Part shown: piece after piece, positions 6,535-15,461 of the stretch
How positions within the stretch are numbered: the stretch's first letter is position 1
Layout: each line of letters begins with the position of its first letter
Source of the DNA: Rhodoferax sp.
GTDB taxonomy: Bacteria > Pseudomonadota > Gammaproteobacteria > Burkholderiales > Burkholderiaceae_C
Reading direction: 5' to 3'
NCBI GenBank assembly: GCA_020048255.1
Contig: JAIFMR010000152.1
Coordinates: forward strand, 1-18,963
DNA: 18,963 nucleotides
The notes under the pieces: generated by a model
Told to the model about the DNA's origin: nothing
Databases searched by the model: none
Seen by the model: only the letters and a program-made list of their open reading frames with translations
Made by a program: the position numbers and the translations under genes

Positions 6535-7797
6535 TCAAGCCTTCTTGGCGGCCTCACGGTACACCAGGAGCGGCGCCTTGTTATCCTCGATCGTGGATTC
6601 GTCAACCACGACTTTTTCAACGTTGGACGCATTCGGCAAATCGAACATGGTGTCGATCAGCGCCAATTCAAGAATGGAACGCAAACCGCGTGCCCCCGTC
6701 TTGCGTGCCAAAGCCTTTTTGGCAATGGCTTTGAGAGCTGAAGGACGGATCTCCAGATCCACCCCCTCCATGGAAAACAGCTTGCTGTACTGCTTGGCCA
6801 ACGCATTCTTCGGCTCCGTCAAAATCTGAACCAAGGTTTCCTCACTCAGCTCACCCAGAGTCGCAACCACCGGCATGCGCCCCACCAGCTCTGGAATCAG
6901 ACCAAACTTGATCAAGTCTTCGGGTTCAACTTCTTTGAATACGTCGGTCAAACTGCGGCTTTGCTTGCTTTTAACTGTCGCACCAAAGCCAATACCCGAT
7001 GATTCGGTGCGGTTGTCGATGACTTTTTCAAGGCCCGCAAACGCACCACCACAAATGAACAAAATATTGGTGGTGTCTACCTGTACAAAATCCTGGTTCG
7101 GGTGTTTGCGCCCACCTTGCGGCGGCACACTGGCCATGGTGCCTTCAATCAGCTTGAGCAACGCCTGCTGCACCCCTTCGCCCGACACATCCCGTGTGAT
7201 GGATGGGTTGTCAGATTTGCGAGATATCTTGTCGATTTCGTCGATGTAAACAATACCGCGCTGGGCCCGCTCTACCTCGTAATTGCAGCTCTGCAGCAGC
7301 TTGAGCACAATGTTTTCAACGTCTTCGCCCACATAACCCGCTTCGGTCAGTGTGGTGGCATCGGCCATCACAAACGGCACATCGAGCATGCGTGCCAAAG
7401 TCTGCGCCAGCAGGGTCTTGCCGGAGCCGGTCGGTCCAATCAACAAAATATTACTTTTGGACAACTCCACATCGTCCTTGGCCGCCTTCTCCTGATGCCG
7501 CAAACGTTTGTAATGGTTGTACACCGCCACCGCCAGAATCCTCTTGGCCGGTTCTTGCCCAATGACATAGTTGTCAAGATTGGCCTTGATTTCTGAGGGC
7601 GTTGGCAGATCAGCGTTGCCCACCGTTTCAGTGGGCGCAGGCAACTCGTCACGAATGATTTCGTTGCACAGCTCAATACATTCGTCACAAACAAAAACGG
7701 ACGGTCCTGCAATGAGCTTTTTGACCTCGTGTTGGCTCTTACCGCAAAACGAGCAGTACAGTGTTTTTTCGCCCGAGGAGCCTTTTTTTTCGGCCAT
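6535..7797 (-). CDS. clpX: ClpX, ATP-dependent unfoldase subunit of ClpXP
   Basis: This 420-residue AAA+ unfoldase delivers substrates to ClpP. The N-terminal zinc-binding domain has four Cys ligands (Cys15, 18, 37, 40). Walker A is GPTGSGKT (121-128), the pore loop GYVG is at 154-157, and Walker B IVYIDEID is at 182-189. The IGF tripeptide that docks on ClpP is at 269-271 in SSGIGFGA, essentially the E. coli position. The usual arginine-rich sensor region around KTGARGLRS (366-374) is present. The start codon at 7795-7797 is six bases past the clpP stop codon (gap of five bases), so the two genes are one operon. Nothing appears truncated. Confidence 0.98.
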   Translation of the reverse strand: MAEKKGSSGEKTLYCSFCGKSQHEVKKLIAGPSVFVCDECIELCNEIIRDELPAPTETVGNADLPTPSEIKANLDNYVIGQEPAKRILAVAVYNHYKRLRHQEKAAKDDVELSKSNILLIGPTGSGKTLLAQTLARMLDVPFVMADATTLTEAGYVGEDVENIVLKLLQSCNYEVERAQRGIVYIDEIDKISRKSDNPSITRDVSGEGVQQALLKLIEGTMASVPPQGGRKHPNQDFVQVDTTNILFICGGAFAGLEKVIDNRTESSGIGFGATVKSKQSRSLTDVFKEVEPEDLIKFGLIPELVGRMPVVATLGELSEETLVQILTEPKNALAKQYSKLFSMEGVDLEIRPSALKAIAKKALARKTGARGLRSILELALIDTMFDLPNASNVEKVVVDESTIEDNKAPLLVYREAAKKA

Positions 7798-7802
7798 GAG
7801 AA

Positions 7803-8402
7803 CTACGCCCTTTTTGAGATAACCTGGTCAATCAGACCATATTCCTTGCATTCCTCAGCCGACATGTAGTAGTCGCGCTCGGTGTCACGCTCAATGCGCT
7901 CCAGCGGTTGCCCGGTGCGTTCGGCCAAAATCTTGTTGAGTTGCTCCCGGGTTTTCAGGATCTCGCGCGCCTGAATTTCAATTTCCGTGGCTTGACCTCT
8001 GCTACCACCTGACGGTTGGTGAATCATGATCTTGGAGTTAGGCAAAGAAAATCGTTTGCCCTTGGCCCCTGCCGCCAGCAAAAAGGCACCCATGCTCGCT
8101 GCCATACCCGTGCACAGTGTCGACACTTCAGGCTTGATGAAGTTCATGGTGTCATAAATCGCCATACCCGCCGTCACCGACCCACCCGGTGAATTGATGT
8201 AAAAAGAAATGTCCTTGTCAGGGTTTTCGCTTTCCAGGAACAGTAACTGCGCCACCACCAGGTTAGCCACATGGTCATTGACCTCCCCGACCATGAAAAT
8301 CACACGCTCTTTGAGCAGCCGAGAGTAAATGTCGTATGAACGCTCACCACGACCCGATTGCTCAATCACCATGGGCACCATGCCCAGATTCTGTATGTCC
8401 AT
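7803..8402 (-). CDS. clpP: ClpP, proteolytic subunit of Clp protease
   Basis: ClpP is the serine peptidase that forms a double heptamer with ClpX. With the start chosen here it has 199 residues. In the numbering of the longer frame the triad is Ser110 (GMAASMG), His135 (MIHQPSGG) and Asp184 (ERDYYM); subtract 7 for the start used here. I prefer the ATG at 8400-8402 because TAGGAG lies four bases before it and the N-terminus (MDIQNLGMVPMVIEQ) matches the family. The upstream in-frame ATG at 8423 would add MNPRRSA, and its only candidate ribosome-binding site is weak. The N-terminal segment before MVPMVIEQ should be removed as a short propeptide, as in other ClpP proteins. Confidence 0.96.
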   Translation of the reverse strand: MDIQNLGMVPMVIEQSGRGERSYDIYSRLLKERVIFMVGEVNDHVANLVVAQLLFLESENPDKDISFYINSPGGSVTAGMAIYDTMNFIKPEVSTLCTGMAASMGAFLLAAGAKGKRFSLPNSKIMIHQPSGGSRGQATEIEIQAREILKTREQLNKILAERTGQPLERIERDTERDYYMSAEECKEYGLIDQVISKRA

Positions 8403-8481
8403 TGCACTCCTACGGGGGTTCATTTTGATTTCAACTCATTTGGCCTTACTGTAGCCAAAAAAATATAGCCACCAAACAAAT

Positions 8482-8520
8482 GGGGCTTGAATGCCAGACA
8501 ACAAGCCTGGCACAAGCCCC
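8482..8520. other. Long hairpin in the tig-clpP spacer
   Basis: An outer 8-bp stem, GGGGCTTG (8482-8489) and CAAGCCCC (8513-8520), continues into an inner 6-bp stem, TGCCAG (8492-8497) and CTGGCA (8507-8512). There is only a two-base bulge between them and a nine-base loop. On the minus strand it lies just after tig and 80 bases before the clpP start. The next U-rich stretch is more than 10 bases away, so it is not a canonical terminator. It could attenuate read-through from tig or stabilise a transcript end. Confidence 0.6.
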
Positions 8521-8548
8521 TATGTGGACGCCATGCGTTAGCTCAAGC

Positions 8549-9859
8549 TTAGTTTTGCGCCATCAACTCGTCAAAGCCGACCGCTTTTTCCGTCACTTTG
8601 GCTTTGGCGAGCACAAAATCCGTCACATTGTTTTCCAAAACAATCGCCTCTACTTCGGCCAAACGCTTGTTGTCGCTGAAATACCAGCGCGACACTTCTG
8701 ACGGTTTTTCGTAGCTGGCAGCCAATTCCTCCACGTGCGCCTTGATCTGTTCCATCTTGGCTTGCAACTCGTTGGCGCGAACCAACTCGGCCACCACCAG
8801 ACCCAAGCGCACACGGCGCTCGGCTTGCGGGCGGAACACGTCGTCAGGAATCTCGACTTTGTCAGCGTCCTTGATACCGCGCTGTTTCAGGTCAGCGCGC
8901 GCGCCTTCCAGCAAACGGCCCATTTCAGCCTGAACGCTGGCGTTGGGCAAGTCCAACTCGGCCTTGGCCACCAGCGCGTCCATGACCGCGGTCTTGTTGC
9001 GCGACAACAGCCGGAACTTCACTTCACGCTCCAGGTTCTTCTTGATATCAGCGCGCAAACCTTCCACGCTTGCATCGGCAATCCCCAGCGACTTGGCCAG
9101 TGCCTCGTTCACTTCGGGCAAATGAGCTGCCTCGATTTTCTTGACCGTCACCATGAAGTCAGCGGTCTTGCCAGCCACGTCCTTGCCATGGTAGTCCGCA
9201 GGGAACGCCAGCGGGAAGGTCTTGCTCTCGCCCGCCTTCAAACCCAGGGTGGCTTCTTCAAATTCCTTGAGCATCTGGCCATCACCCAGAATGAACTGAA
9301 AGTCTTGCGCCTTGCCACCGTCAAACGCTTCACCATCAATCTTGCCTTCAAAGTCCACCGTCACCCGGTCACCCGTTTGTGCAGCCGCATCGTGTGCGCG
9401 TTGGGCAAAGGTACGACGCTGCTTGCGCAGGATCTCAAGGGTCTTGTCAATGGCTGCGTCAGACACATCAGTCGTGATCTTTTCAATTTCAGCCGTCGAC
9501 AAGTCACCAATTTTGACTTCAGGGTACACCTCAAAAACTGCTTCAAATGTCAACTCGCCCTCTGGGGCACCGTCTTTTTCGTTGATTTTGGGCTGGCCAG
9601 CCACGCGCAGTTGAGCTTCGTTGGCAGCATTGAAAAACGCCTCGCCCACTTTGTCGTTCATGACTTCATATTGGACCGAGTAACCATAACGCTGAGCCAC
9701 CACATTCATGGGCACTTTACCCGGACGAAAACCGTCCATCTTGACGGTGCGTGCCAGCTTCTTCAAACGTGTGTTGACCTCAGACTGAATGCTGCCCACA
9801 GGCAGGCTCAACGTCATCTTGCGTTCGAGCTTTTCAAGTGTTTCTACTGCTACGGCCAT
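8549..9859 (-). CDS. tig: Trigger factor, ribosome-associated chaperone
   Basis: This 436-residue folding chaperone binds the ribosome near the exit tunnel and has peptidyl-prolyl isomerase activity. The N-terminal domain contains the ribosome-docking signature GFRPGKVP (about residues 43-50). A FKBP-type PPIase domain runs from about 155 to 245 (GDRVTVDFEGKIDG through FMVTVKKIE). The C-terminal helical arms cover the rest. Two tandem ATGs exist; the second (9857-9859) is preferred because GGAG lies seven bases before it, giving MAVAVETLEKLERKM. The adjacent clpP and clpX genes form the conserved tig-clpP-clpX order. The gene starts 21 bases past a tRNA-Leu gene on the same strand, so the tRNA promoter may feed it. 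Confidence 0.97.
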   Translation of the reverse strand: MAVAVETLEKLERKMTLSLPVGSIQSEVNTRLKKLARTVKMDGFRPGKVPMNVVAQRYGYSVQYEVMNDKVGEAFFNAANEAQLRVAGQPKINEKDGAPEGELTFEAVFEVYPEVKIGDLSTAEIEKITTDVSDAAIDKTLEILRKQRRTFAQRAHDAAAQTGDRVTVDFEGKIDGEAFDGGKAQDFQFILGDGQMLKEFEEATLGLKAGESKTFPLAFPADYHGKDVAGKTADFMVTVKKIEAAHLPEVNEALAKSLGIADASVEGLRADIKKNLEREVKFRLLSRNKTAVMDALVAKAELDLPNASVQAEMGRLLEGARADLKQRGIKDADKVEIPDDVFRPQAERRVRLGLVVAELVRANELQAKMEQIKAHVEELAASYEKPSEVSRWYFSDNKRLAEVEAIVLENNVTDFVLAKAKVTEKAVGFDELMAQN

Positions 9860-9880
9860 CATTCATCTCCAAAAATTGAG

Positions 9881-9967
9881 TGGTGCGCGGGGCGGGACTC
9901 GAACCCGCACACTGTTGCCAGCGTCAGGACCTAAACCTGGTGCGTCTACCAATTTCGCCACCCGCGC
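9881..9967 (-). tRNA. tRNA-Leu(UAG)
   Basis: This is an 87-base class II tRNA on the minus strand. The acceptor GCGCGGG pairs with CCCGCGC, the anticodon loop is TTTAGGT with anticodon UAG, a long variable arm is present, the T-arm is GCGGG-TTCGAGT-CCCGC, and the discriminator A and encoded CCA (9883-9881) follow. It decodes CUN leucine codons. Its 5' end is 42 bases past the end of the RND gene, and its 3' end lies 21 bases before the tig start codon, a tRNA-Leu/tig arrangement that I recall from other betaproteobacteria. Its complete acceptor stem contrasts with the damaged tRNA-Leu(UAA) at 3640-3728. Confidence 0.96.
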
Positions 9968-10009
9968 AAAGCCCCATTTTGGCCACAAGCTCGCACCACG
10001 CGCCTGACG

Positions 10010-13000
10010 CTATTTGCTCTGCGGCGTGACCCGAAACCAGGCCGCATACATCGCCGGCAAAGCCAACAGCGTCAACACGGTGGCCACCACCAGGCCACCC
10101 ATGATGGCCACGGCCATCGGCCCCCAGAACACCGAGCGCGACAGCGGAATCATGGCCAGCACAGCCGCCGCCGCCGTCAGCACAATCGGCCGCAAGCGGC
10201 GCACCGCTGACTCCACAATCGCCTCCCAGGCTGGCACACCTCGCGCCCGGTCCTGTTCAATCTGGTCAATCAAAATCACCGAATTACGCTGAATCATGCC
10301 CATCAAGGCAATCACGCCCAGCAGGGCCACAAAACCAAAGGGCCGGTTCAGCAACAGCAGTGCGCCCGCCACACCGGCAATACCTAGCGGCCCGGTCAAA
10401 AACACCAGCATGGCGCGGCTAAAACTGTGCAGTTGCAGCATCAACAGCGTGAAGGTAATGAACAACATGATCGGAATGCCGGCCACGATGGATGCCGACC
10501 CCTTGGAACTCTCGGCCACCGCACCCGCCACCTCAATGCGGTATTCGCCCTGCCCTGCCTGTGCCCATTTGGCTTCCAGCGCCTTCAGCTGCGGCATCAA
10601 TTGCGCGGTCACCGTGGCTCCTTGCAGGCCCTCGGCAATATCACTCTGCACCGTGATGGCATAGTCACGCCCCTCGCGCCACATCACCCCCGGCTCCCAG
10701 GTGAAGACCGGTTTGGCAATCTGCGTCAGCGGCACCGATTTGCCCGAGGCGGTTGGCAAGTAAGCATTGGCAATGTCAGTGATGGCATTGCGCTCATCGA
10801 GCGGCTGGCGCAACACAATGTCAATCAACTTGTCACCCTCCCGGAACTGCCCCACGGTGCTGCCGGCCAGAATGGTTTTAGCGGCTTGTGCAATCGACTG
10901 ACTGCTCACGCCCAGCACACGCGCCTTGGTCTGGTCCACTTCCAGCCGCATGACCTTGATGGACTCGTTCCAGTTGTCGTTGACACCCCGGGTGTTGCTG
11001 CTTTGGCGCATCACCGCCTTCACCTCATCGGCGTGCAGGCGCAAACCCAATGGGTCCGTGCCAATCACCCGAAACTGCACCGGATACGGCACCGGGGGTC
11101 CATTGGCCAACAGCTTGACACGCGCGCGCACCTCGGGAAACTCTTGCGCCAACAGGCCCGGCAGCTTGGCGCGCAGCAGCTCGCGCGTGCGCAAGTCCTT
11201 GGGCAAGAGCACCAGTTGCGACACATTGGTTTGCGGAAAAATCTGGTCCAGCGGCAAATAAAACCGCGGTAAACCCGTGCCCACCCACTGTGCCACCGAG
11301 ACCACGCCCGGCTCGGCCAGCAAGCGGGCTTCTACGCGTTTGGCCACGTCTTCGGTGGCAGCAAACGCCGTGCCTTCAGGCGACCACAAGTCCACCGTGA
11401 TCTCCGGCCGGCTCGAATCCGGGAAAAACTGCTGCTGTACCCGGCCCATGCCCACAATACCCAGCGCAAAGACCGTCAGCATCACCCCGATGGTGATCCA
11501 GCGGTGGCGCACACAGGCATTCACCGCACGGCGAAACCAGTTGTAAAACGGCGAGTCATACATGTCGTGCAGGTCAGCGCCCGGATGTCCGTCACCCAGG
11601 CCAGACTGCGCTACCACATGCGGCGGGGTTTTCAGCAAACGCACACCCAGATAGGGCACAAAGTACACCGACACCACCCAGCTCAGACACAAGGCAATCA
11701 CCGTCACCGCGAAAATCGCAAAGGTGTACTCCCCCGTCATGGACCGGGCCAGGCCAATCGGCAAGAAACCCGCAGCTGTGATCAGCGTGCCGGTCAACAT
11801 CGGCATGGCCGTGATCTCATAGGCAAACGTGGCCGCACGCACTTTGTCGTAGCCCTCTTCCATCTTGCGCACCATCATCTCCACGGCAATGATGGCATCG
11901 TCCACCAGCAGCCCCAGGGCGATGATCAGCGAGCCCAGCGAAATCTTGTGCAGCCCGATACCCCAGTAATTCATCGCCAGAAAAGTCATGGCCAAGACCA
12001 GCGGAATGGTGATACCCACCACCAGCCCCGGACGCATGTCCAGTGTCCAACGCCGCCAGAAAGGGTGGCTGCCCGGTCGCTTGTGCAAGCCCAGGCTGAT
12101 GAAGCTCACCGCCAGCACAATCGCTACCGCCTCGATCAGCACCGCCACAAATTCGTTCACCGAAGTCGCCACCGACCGGGGTTGATCCTGAATTTGCGCC
12201 AGCCTCACCCCAGCAGGCAGGTTTTTTTCGATGCGTTGGGTGGCAACTTTAAGCGCTTTGCCCAGGGCAATGATGTCGCCGCCTTTGGTCATGGACACCC
12301 CCAGCGCCACCACCTCCTGCCCCTGAAAACGTACCTTGGTTGAGGGCGGGTCCATGTAACCCCGCTTGATCTCAGCCAGGTCACCCAGTCGCAACTGGTT
12401 GCCACCGCCCCCAGTGCCATTGCCTTTGATCGGCATGGCACGCAAGTCTTCCACCGCCTGAAACTGCCCGGCGACCCGCACCTGCACCACATCCTGCGGC
12501 GTTTGCACGGCGCCAGCGGACTCCACCGCATTTTGCTGGGCCAACTGCGCCAGCACGGCATTCATGTCGAGTCCGAGCTGTGACAAGCGTTTCTGCGAAA
12601 TCTCGACAAACAGTTTCTCGTCCTGCACCCCAAACAGCTCCACCTTGGCCACATCGGGCACGCGCAGCAGGTGCTGGCGCGCGTCGTCGGCAAAGGTTTT
12701 GATCTCCGCATAACTGAAGCCCGGTGCCTCCAGCGCGTAAATCACGCCATACACATCACCAAAGTCGTCATTGAAAAACGGCCCCGCCACGCCTTGCGGC
12801 AGGGTGCCGCGCATGTCGCCAATCCGCTTGCGAACCTGGTACCAAACGTTGGCCACCTCAGCACCGCGGGCATAGTCCTTGATCTGAAAAATGATTTGGG
12901 ACTCACCCGGCTTGGAATAACTTCGAATCGAGTCGGCATAAGGGACTTCTTGCAAGGTGCGCTCGAGTTTGTCGGTCACCTGCTCGGCCATCTGCTGAGC

Positions 13001-13198
13001 GCTGGCCCCCGGCCAGTAAGCGCGCACCACCATCGCCCGAAAAGTGAACGGCGGGTCTTCATCCTGCCCCAGCTGGAAATACGCCGCAGCGCCCAGCACC
13101 ATCAACACAATCATTAAAAAACGCGTCAGCGGCGCGTGCTCCAGCGCCCAGCGCGACAGGTTAAATCCCTTTTCAGGATGCAAATGCTGTTCAGACAT
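10010..13198 (-). CDS. RND efflux pump inner-membrane permease (AcrB/HAE1-like)
   Basis: This 1062-residue proton-driven transporter would export drugs or other small molecules across both membranes with an adaptor and an outer-membrane channel. A first membrane segment at about 20-38 is followed by a large periplasmic loop (DEDPPFTFRAMVV onwards), a block of membrane segments around 365-560, a second periplasmic loop and a final membrane block. The proton-relay acidic pair of TM4 is Asp433-Asp434 in GLLVDDAIIAVE. The TM10 position that is Lys in AcrB is Arg971 here (IQRNSVILID). The start at 13198 is chosen because TGAGGTGG precedes it and it lies seven bases after the adaptor stop; the in-frame extension to 13273 overlaps the adaptor gene. 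The substrate is unknown, and no outer-membrane factor is encoded here. Confidence 0.94.
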   Translation of the reverse strand: MSEQHLHPEKGFNLSRWALEHAPLTRFLMIVLMVLGAAAYFQLGQDEDPPFTFRAMVVRAYWPGASAQQMAEQVTDKLERTLQEVPYADSIRSYSKPGESQIIFQIKDYARGAEVANVWYQVRKRIGDMRGTLPQGVAGPFFNDDFGDVYGVIYALEAPGFSYAEIKTFADDARQHLLRVPDVAKVELFGVQDEKLFVEISQKRLSQLGLDMNAVLAQLAQQNAVESAGAVQTPQDVVQVRVAGQFQAVEDLRAMPIKGNGTGGGGNQLRLGDLAEIKRGYMDPPSTKVRFQGQEVVALGVSMTKGGDIIALGKALKVATQRIEKNLPAGVRLAQIQDQPRSVATSVNEFVAVLIEAVAIVLAVSFISLGLHKRPGSHPFWRRWTLDMRPGLVVGITIPLVLAMTFLAMNYWGIGLHKISLGSLIIALGLLVDDAIIAVEMMVRKMEEGYDKVRAATFAYEITAMPMLTGTLITAAGFLPIGLARSMTGEYTFAIFAVTVIALCLSWVVSVYFVPYLGVRLLKTPPHVVAQSGLGDGHPGADLHDMYDSPFYNWFRRAVNACVRHRWITIGVMLTVFALGIVGMGRVQQQFFPDSSRPEITVDLWSPEGTAFAATEDVAKRVEARLLAEPGVVSVAQWVGTGLPRFYLPLDQIFPQTNVSQLVLLPKDLRTRELLRAKLPGLLAQEFPEVRARVKLLANGPPVPYPVQFRVIGTDPLGLRLHADEVKAVMRQSSNTRGVNDNWNESIKVMRLEVDQTKARVLGVSSQSIAQAAKTILAGSTVGQFREGDKLIDIVLRQPLDERNAITDIANAYLPTASGKSVPLTQIAKPVFTWEPGVMWREGRDYAITVQSDIAEGLQGATVTAQLMPQLKALEAKWAQAGQGEYRIEVAGAVAESSKGSASIVAGIPIMLFITFTLLMLQLHSFSRAMLVFLTGPLGIAGVAGALLLLNRPFGFVALLGVIALMGMIQRNSVILIDQIEQDRARGVPAWEAIVESAVRRLRPIVLTAAAAVLAMIPLSRSVFWGPMAVAIMGGLVVATVLTLLALPAMYAAWFRVTPQSK

Positions 13199-13205
13199 GG
13201 CCACC

Positions 13206-14411
13206 TCAGTTGGCTGCAGCTGCACTGGCCACCGGCGCTGCAGGGGCAGCCGGGGTAGCTGGGGCCACGCCACTTGCTACAACACCAGGAGCAGTCTGCG
13301 CTTTACTGACGAGGGCTGTAGCATGTTTTTCCTGATAAAGCGTGACCTTCTGGCCCGGCGACAACACATGCACACCCGTAGCCACCACCCGCATGCCCGG
13401 CTGCAAGCCAGCGGCAATCACCACCTCATTGCCATCGGCCGTGAGCACCTGCACCGCCTGAGGCTTCACCGTCATGCTGGCCTCATCGAGCAACCAGACC
13501 GCACTGCCCTGCCCTTGTTGCCACAGCGCCTGGGTCGGCAATTTGATGACCTGCACGCCGCTTGGCTGCAAAGCCGCCGGCAACACCGACACCGTGCTAC
13601 CCAGCGGCAAATCGTCCTTGGCAGCCAAAGCCACCTTGACCATGAAGGTTCGGGTCAGGGGGTCGGCACTGGCGGCAATTTCACGCACTTGCCCGGCATA
13701 ACTGCTGTTGCTGGACCACGCCCGCACCAGCGCTGCCGCCCCCACTTTGAAGGCGGCCAGCTTGTCCTCGGGCACGGCAAACACCACATCGCGCGCGCCG
13801 TCCTGCGCCACTTGCACCACCGGCGCCCCAGCGGCCACCACCTGACCCCGTTCGGCCAGTACGGCAGTAACCACCCCAGACACATCCGACACCAAGTTGG
13901 CATAAGCGCTTTGGTTGCTCTGCGCTGCCGACTGGGCCTGTGCTGACGCCAGCTGCGCCTGGGCTGCCTTCAAGGTGGTTTCACGGCGCTCCAACTCGGC
14001 GCCGCTGATGAAATTTTGGTCTTTCAGGGCGGCAAATCGCTTGAAATCGGCAGCGGCCAAGTCACGGTTGGTCTGGGCTGCGCCCACCTGGGCACGTGCC
14101 GCATCTGCCGCCAGCTTCAGGTCTTGCGGGTCCAACTGCGCCAATATCTGACCCACCTTGACGTGTTGCCCCAGCTCAGCGGGCCGTGCCACCAGCTTGC
14201 CTCCAACCCGAAAGCTCAGCCGCGACTCCACCCGAGGTCGCACCTCGGCGGCAAATTCGATGCCCGCCAGCGCCGGCGCCAGCCCCACAGTGATCACCTT
14301 GACCGCTCGAATCGGCTCCACGGGCGGCGCGGGCTTGGAACACCCCACCAGCGCTGCCGCTATAGTCAAGCCCACCCCCAACCCACGGACAACAGACGGC
14401 ACCAATTTCAT
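13206..14411 (-). CDS. RND efflux periplasmic adaptor lipoprotein (membrane fusion protein)
   Basis: This 401-residue periplasmic adaptor links the RND permease to an outer-membrane channel. The N-terminus is a lipoprotein signal: MKLVPSVVRG, a hydrophobic stretch and the lipobox LVGC at about residues 22-25, giving a lipidated Cys. Next come a barrel-sandwich/lipoyl-type half (SRLSFRVGGKLVARPAELGQ), a long alpha-hairpin rich in Ala/Gln (about residues 90-170), the second lipoyl half (ANLVSDVSGVVTAVLAERGQ), a beta-barrel and a C-terminal Ala/Pro-rich tail. The start at 14409-14411 is chosen for the signal peptide, although no strong ribosome-binding site is seen. A longer GTG start at 14507 would put 32 unrelated residues before the signal. 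It is seven bases from the permease gene and so in one operon with it. Confidence 0.92.
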   Translation of the reverse strand: MKLVPSVVRGLGVGLTIAAALVGCSKPAPPVEPIRAVKVITVGLAPALAGIEFAAEVRPRVESRLSFRVGGKLVARPAELGQHVKVGQILAQLDPQDLKLAADAARAQVGAAQTNRDLAAADFKRFAALKDQNFISGAELERRETTLKAAQAQLASAQAQSAAQSNQSAYANLVSDVSGVVTAVLAERGQVVAAGAPVVQVAQDGARDVVFAVPEDKLAAFKVGAAALVRAWSSNSSYAGQVREIAASADPLTRTFMVKVALAAKDDLPLGSTVSVLPAALQPSGVQVIKLPTQALWQQGQGSAVWLLDEASMTVKPQAVQVLTADGNEVVIAAGLQPGMRVVATGVHVLSPGQKVTLYQEKHATALVSKAQTAPGVVASGVAPATPAAPAAPVASAAAAN

Positions 14412-14552
14412 GACAAGGCTTTCAAAAAAACACGCAGTTAAAGTCAAATTTGCTGACCTCACAGTTCTGAATTTTAGGGTTTGAGGGCGCACGGTCACAC
14501 CAGCCACCTTCTTGCTCCCGATTGATCAGCCACCCTATTGTCCCCTGCGTCC
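14412..14552. promoter_or_regulatory. Divergent promoter region, efflux operon and hpn operon
   Basis: This 141-base gap separates the leftward efflux pair from the rightward hpnCDE genes and must hold both promoters. On the minus strand TTGACT (about 14447-14442) could be a -35 element for the adaptor gene, but the -10 match 17 bases later is poor. No efflux-type regulator gene lies beside it. I see no clear long palindromic operator. Confidence 0.3.
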
Positions 14553-15419
14553 ATGCAAGCCCCCCCGATCAGCCATTACGAGAACTTTCCGGTGGCCTCA
14601 TTTTTGTGCCCGCCACGGCTGCGCCCCGCCATCGCGGCCATCTACCACTTTGCCCGCACTGCCGACGACCTGGCCGATGAGGGCACGCAAGACGCCACCA
14701 CACGCCTGTTGGAACTACAAGCCTACCGCGCCGACCTGCTCGCCATCACGCAGGCACCCGCCCAGCCGTGCAGCGCCCGTTGGCCCCATGTGTTTGAGCC
14801 ACTGCGCGCCATCATTGAATCCCACCAGCTGCCCATACGGCTGCTGCACGACCTGCTCGACGCCTTTGAGCAAGACGTGCGTTACACCGCCGAGCAGCGC
14901 CGCTATGCCACCGACGCCGAGCTGCTGAGCTACTGCCAACTCTCGGCCAACCCGGTCGGGCGTTTGCTGCTGCACCTGTATGGCATCATTGACGACGCCT
15001 CGCTGGCGCAAAGCGACCAGATTTGCAGCGCCTTGCAGCTCATCAACTTCTGGCAAGACGTGAGCGTGGACGCAGCGCGCCATCGCTGGTACATCAGCAA
15101 TGCGGCCATGGCGCGGTTTCAGGTGACCGATGCCGACTTTTTGCCCAGCAGCCCGTCTGCAAATGCATCTAATTTAATAGCTGACTATGCAGACACAGCA
15201 AGGGCCATGATGCAAAAAGGCTCACAACTTGCGTGCAAGATACCGGGGCGCGCCGGGTGGGAGCTGCGGCTGGTAGTGCAAGGGGGCTTGCGGATTTTGG
15301 ACAAGATGGCTGCGCTGGGCCACGCCACCTGGCGAACCCGCCCCACCGTGACGCTGTGGGACTTGCCTATTATGCTGTGGCGTGCTGTGTGGATGCGCCA
15401 ATCTGCGCAGCAACGCTGA
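14553..15419 (+). CDS. hpnC: HpnC, squalene biosynthesis (hydroxysqualene synthase step)
   Basis: This 288-residue protein belongs to the trans-isoprenyl diphosphate synthase (head-to-head) family. HpnC converts presqualene diphosphate to hydroxysqualene in the bacterial three-enzyme route from farnesyl diphosphate to squalene. The first aspartate-rich motif is TADDLADEG (about residues 32-40) and the second is NFWQDVSVD (near 165-173). The phrase SANPVGRLLLHLYG is typical of HpnC. The N-terminus HYENFPVASFLCPPRL fits the family. I chose the ATG at 14553; an in-frame TTG at 14538 would add five residues, and neither has a strong ribosome-binding site. A stretch near 15159-15195 (encoding NASNLIADYADTA) is more AT-rich than its surroundings. 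It is the first gene of hpnC-hpnD-hpnE. Confidence 0.92.
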   Translation: MQAPPISHYENFPVASFLCPPRLRPAIAAIYHFARTADDLADEGTQDATTRLLELQAYRADLLAITQAPAQPCSARWPHVFEPLRAIIESHQLPIRLLHDLLDAFEQDVRYTAEQRRYATDAELLSYCQLSANPVGRLLLHLYGIIDDASLAQSDQICSALQLINFWQDVSVDAARHRWYISNAAMARFQVTDADFLPSSPSANASNLIADYADTARAMMQKGSQLACKIPGRAGWELRLVVQGGLRILDKMAALGHATWRTRPTVTLWDLPIMLWRAVWMRQSAQQR

Positions 15420-15461
15420 CACGGGATCTGGCTAAACTCAAGCGCAACCCAGTCGCCCACC

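Noticed and set aside
8735..9934. Plus-strand open frame (399 codons) opposite tig and running into tRNA-Leu
   Set aside because: It is antisense to trigger factor, and its C-terminus is the typical spurious translation of a tRNA complement (AGRDSNPHT).
13199..13273. N-terminal extension of the RND permease
   Set aside because: It overlaps the adaptor gene and lacks a ribosome-binding site, while the start at 13198 has one and gives a family-like N-terminus.
14412..14507. GTG-started extension of the adaptor protein
   Set aside because: It would bury the lipoprotein signal peptide behind 32 unrelated residues.
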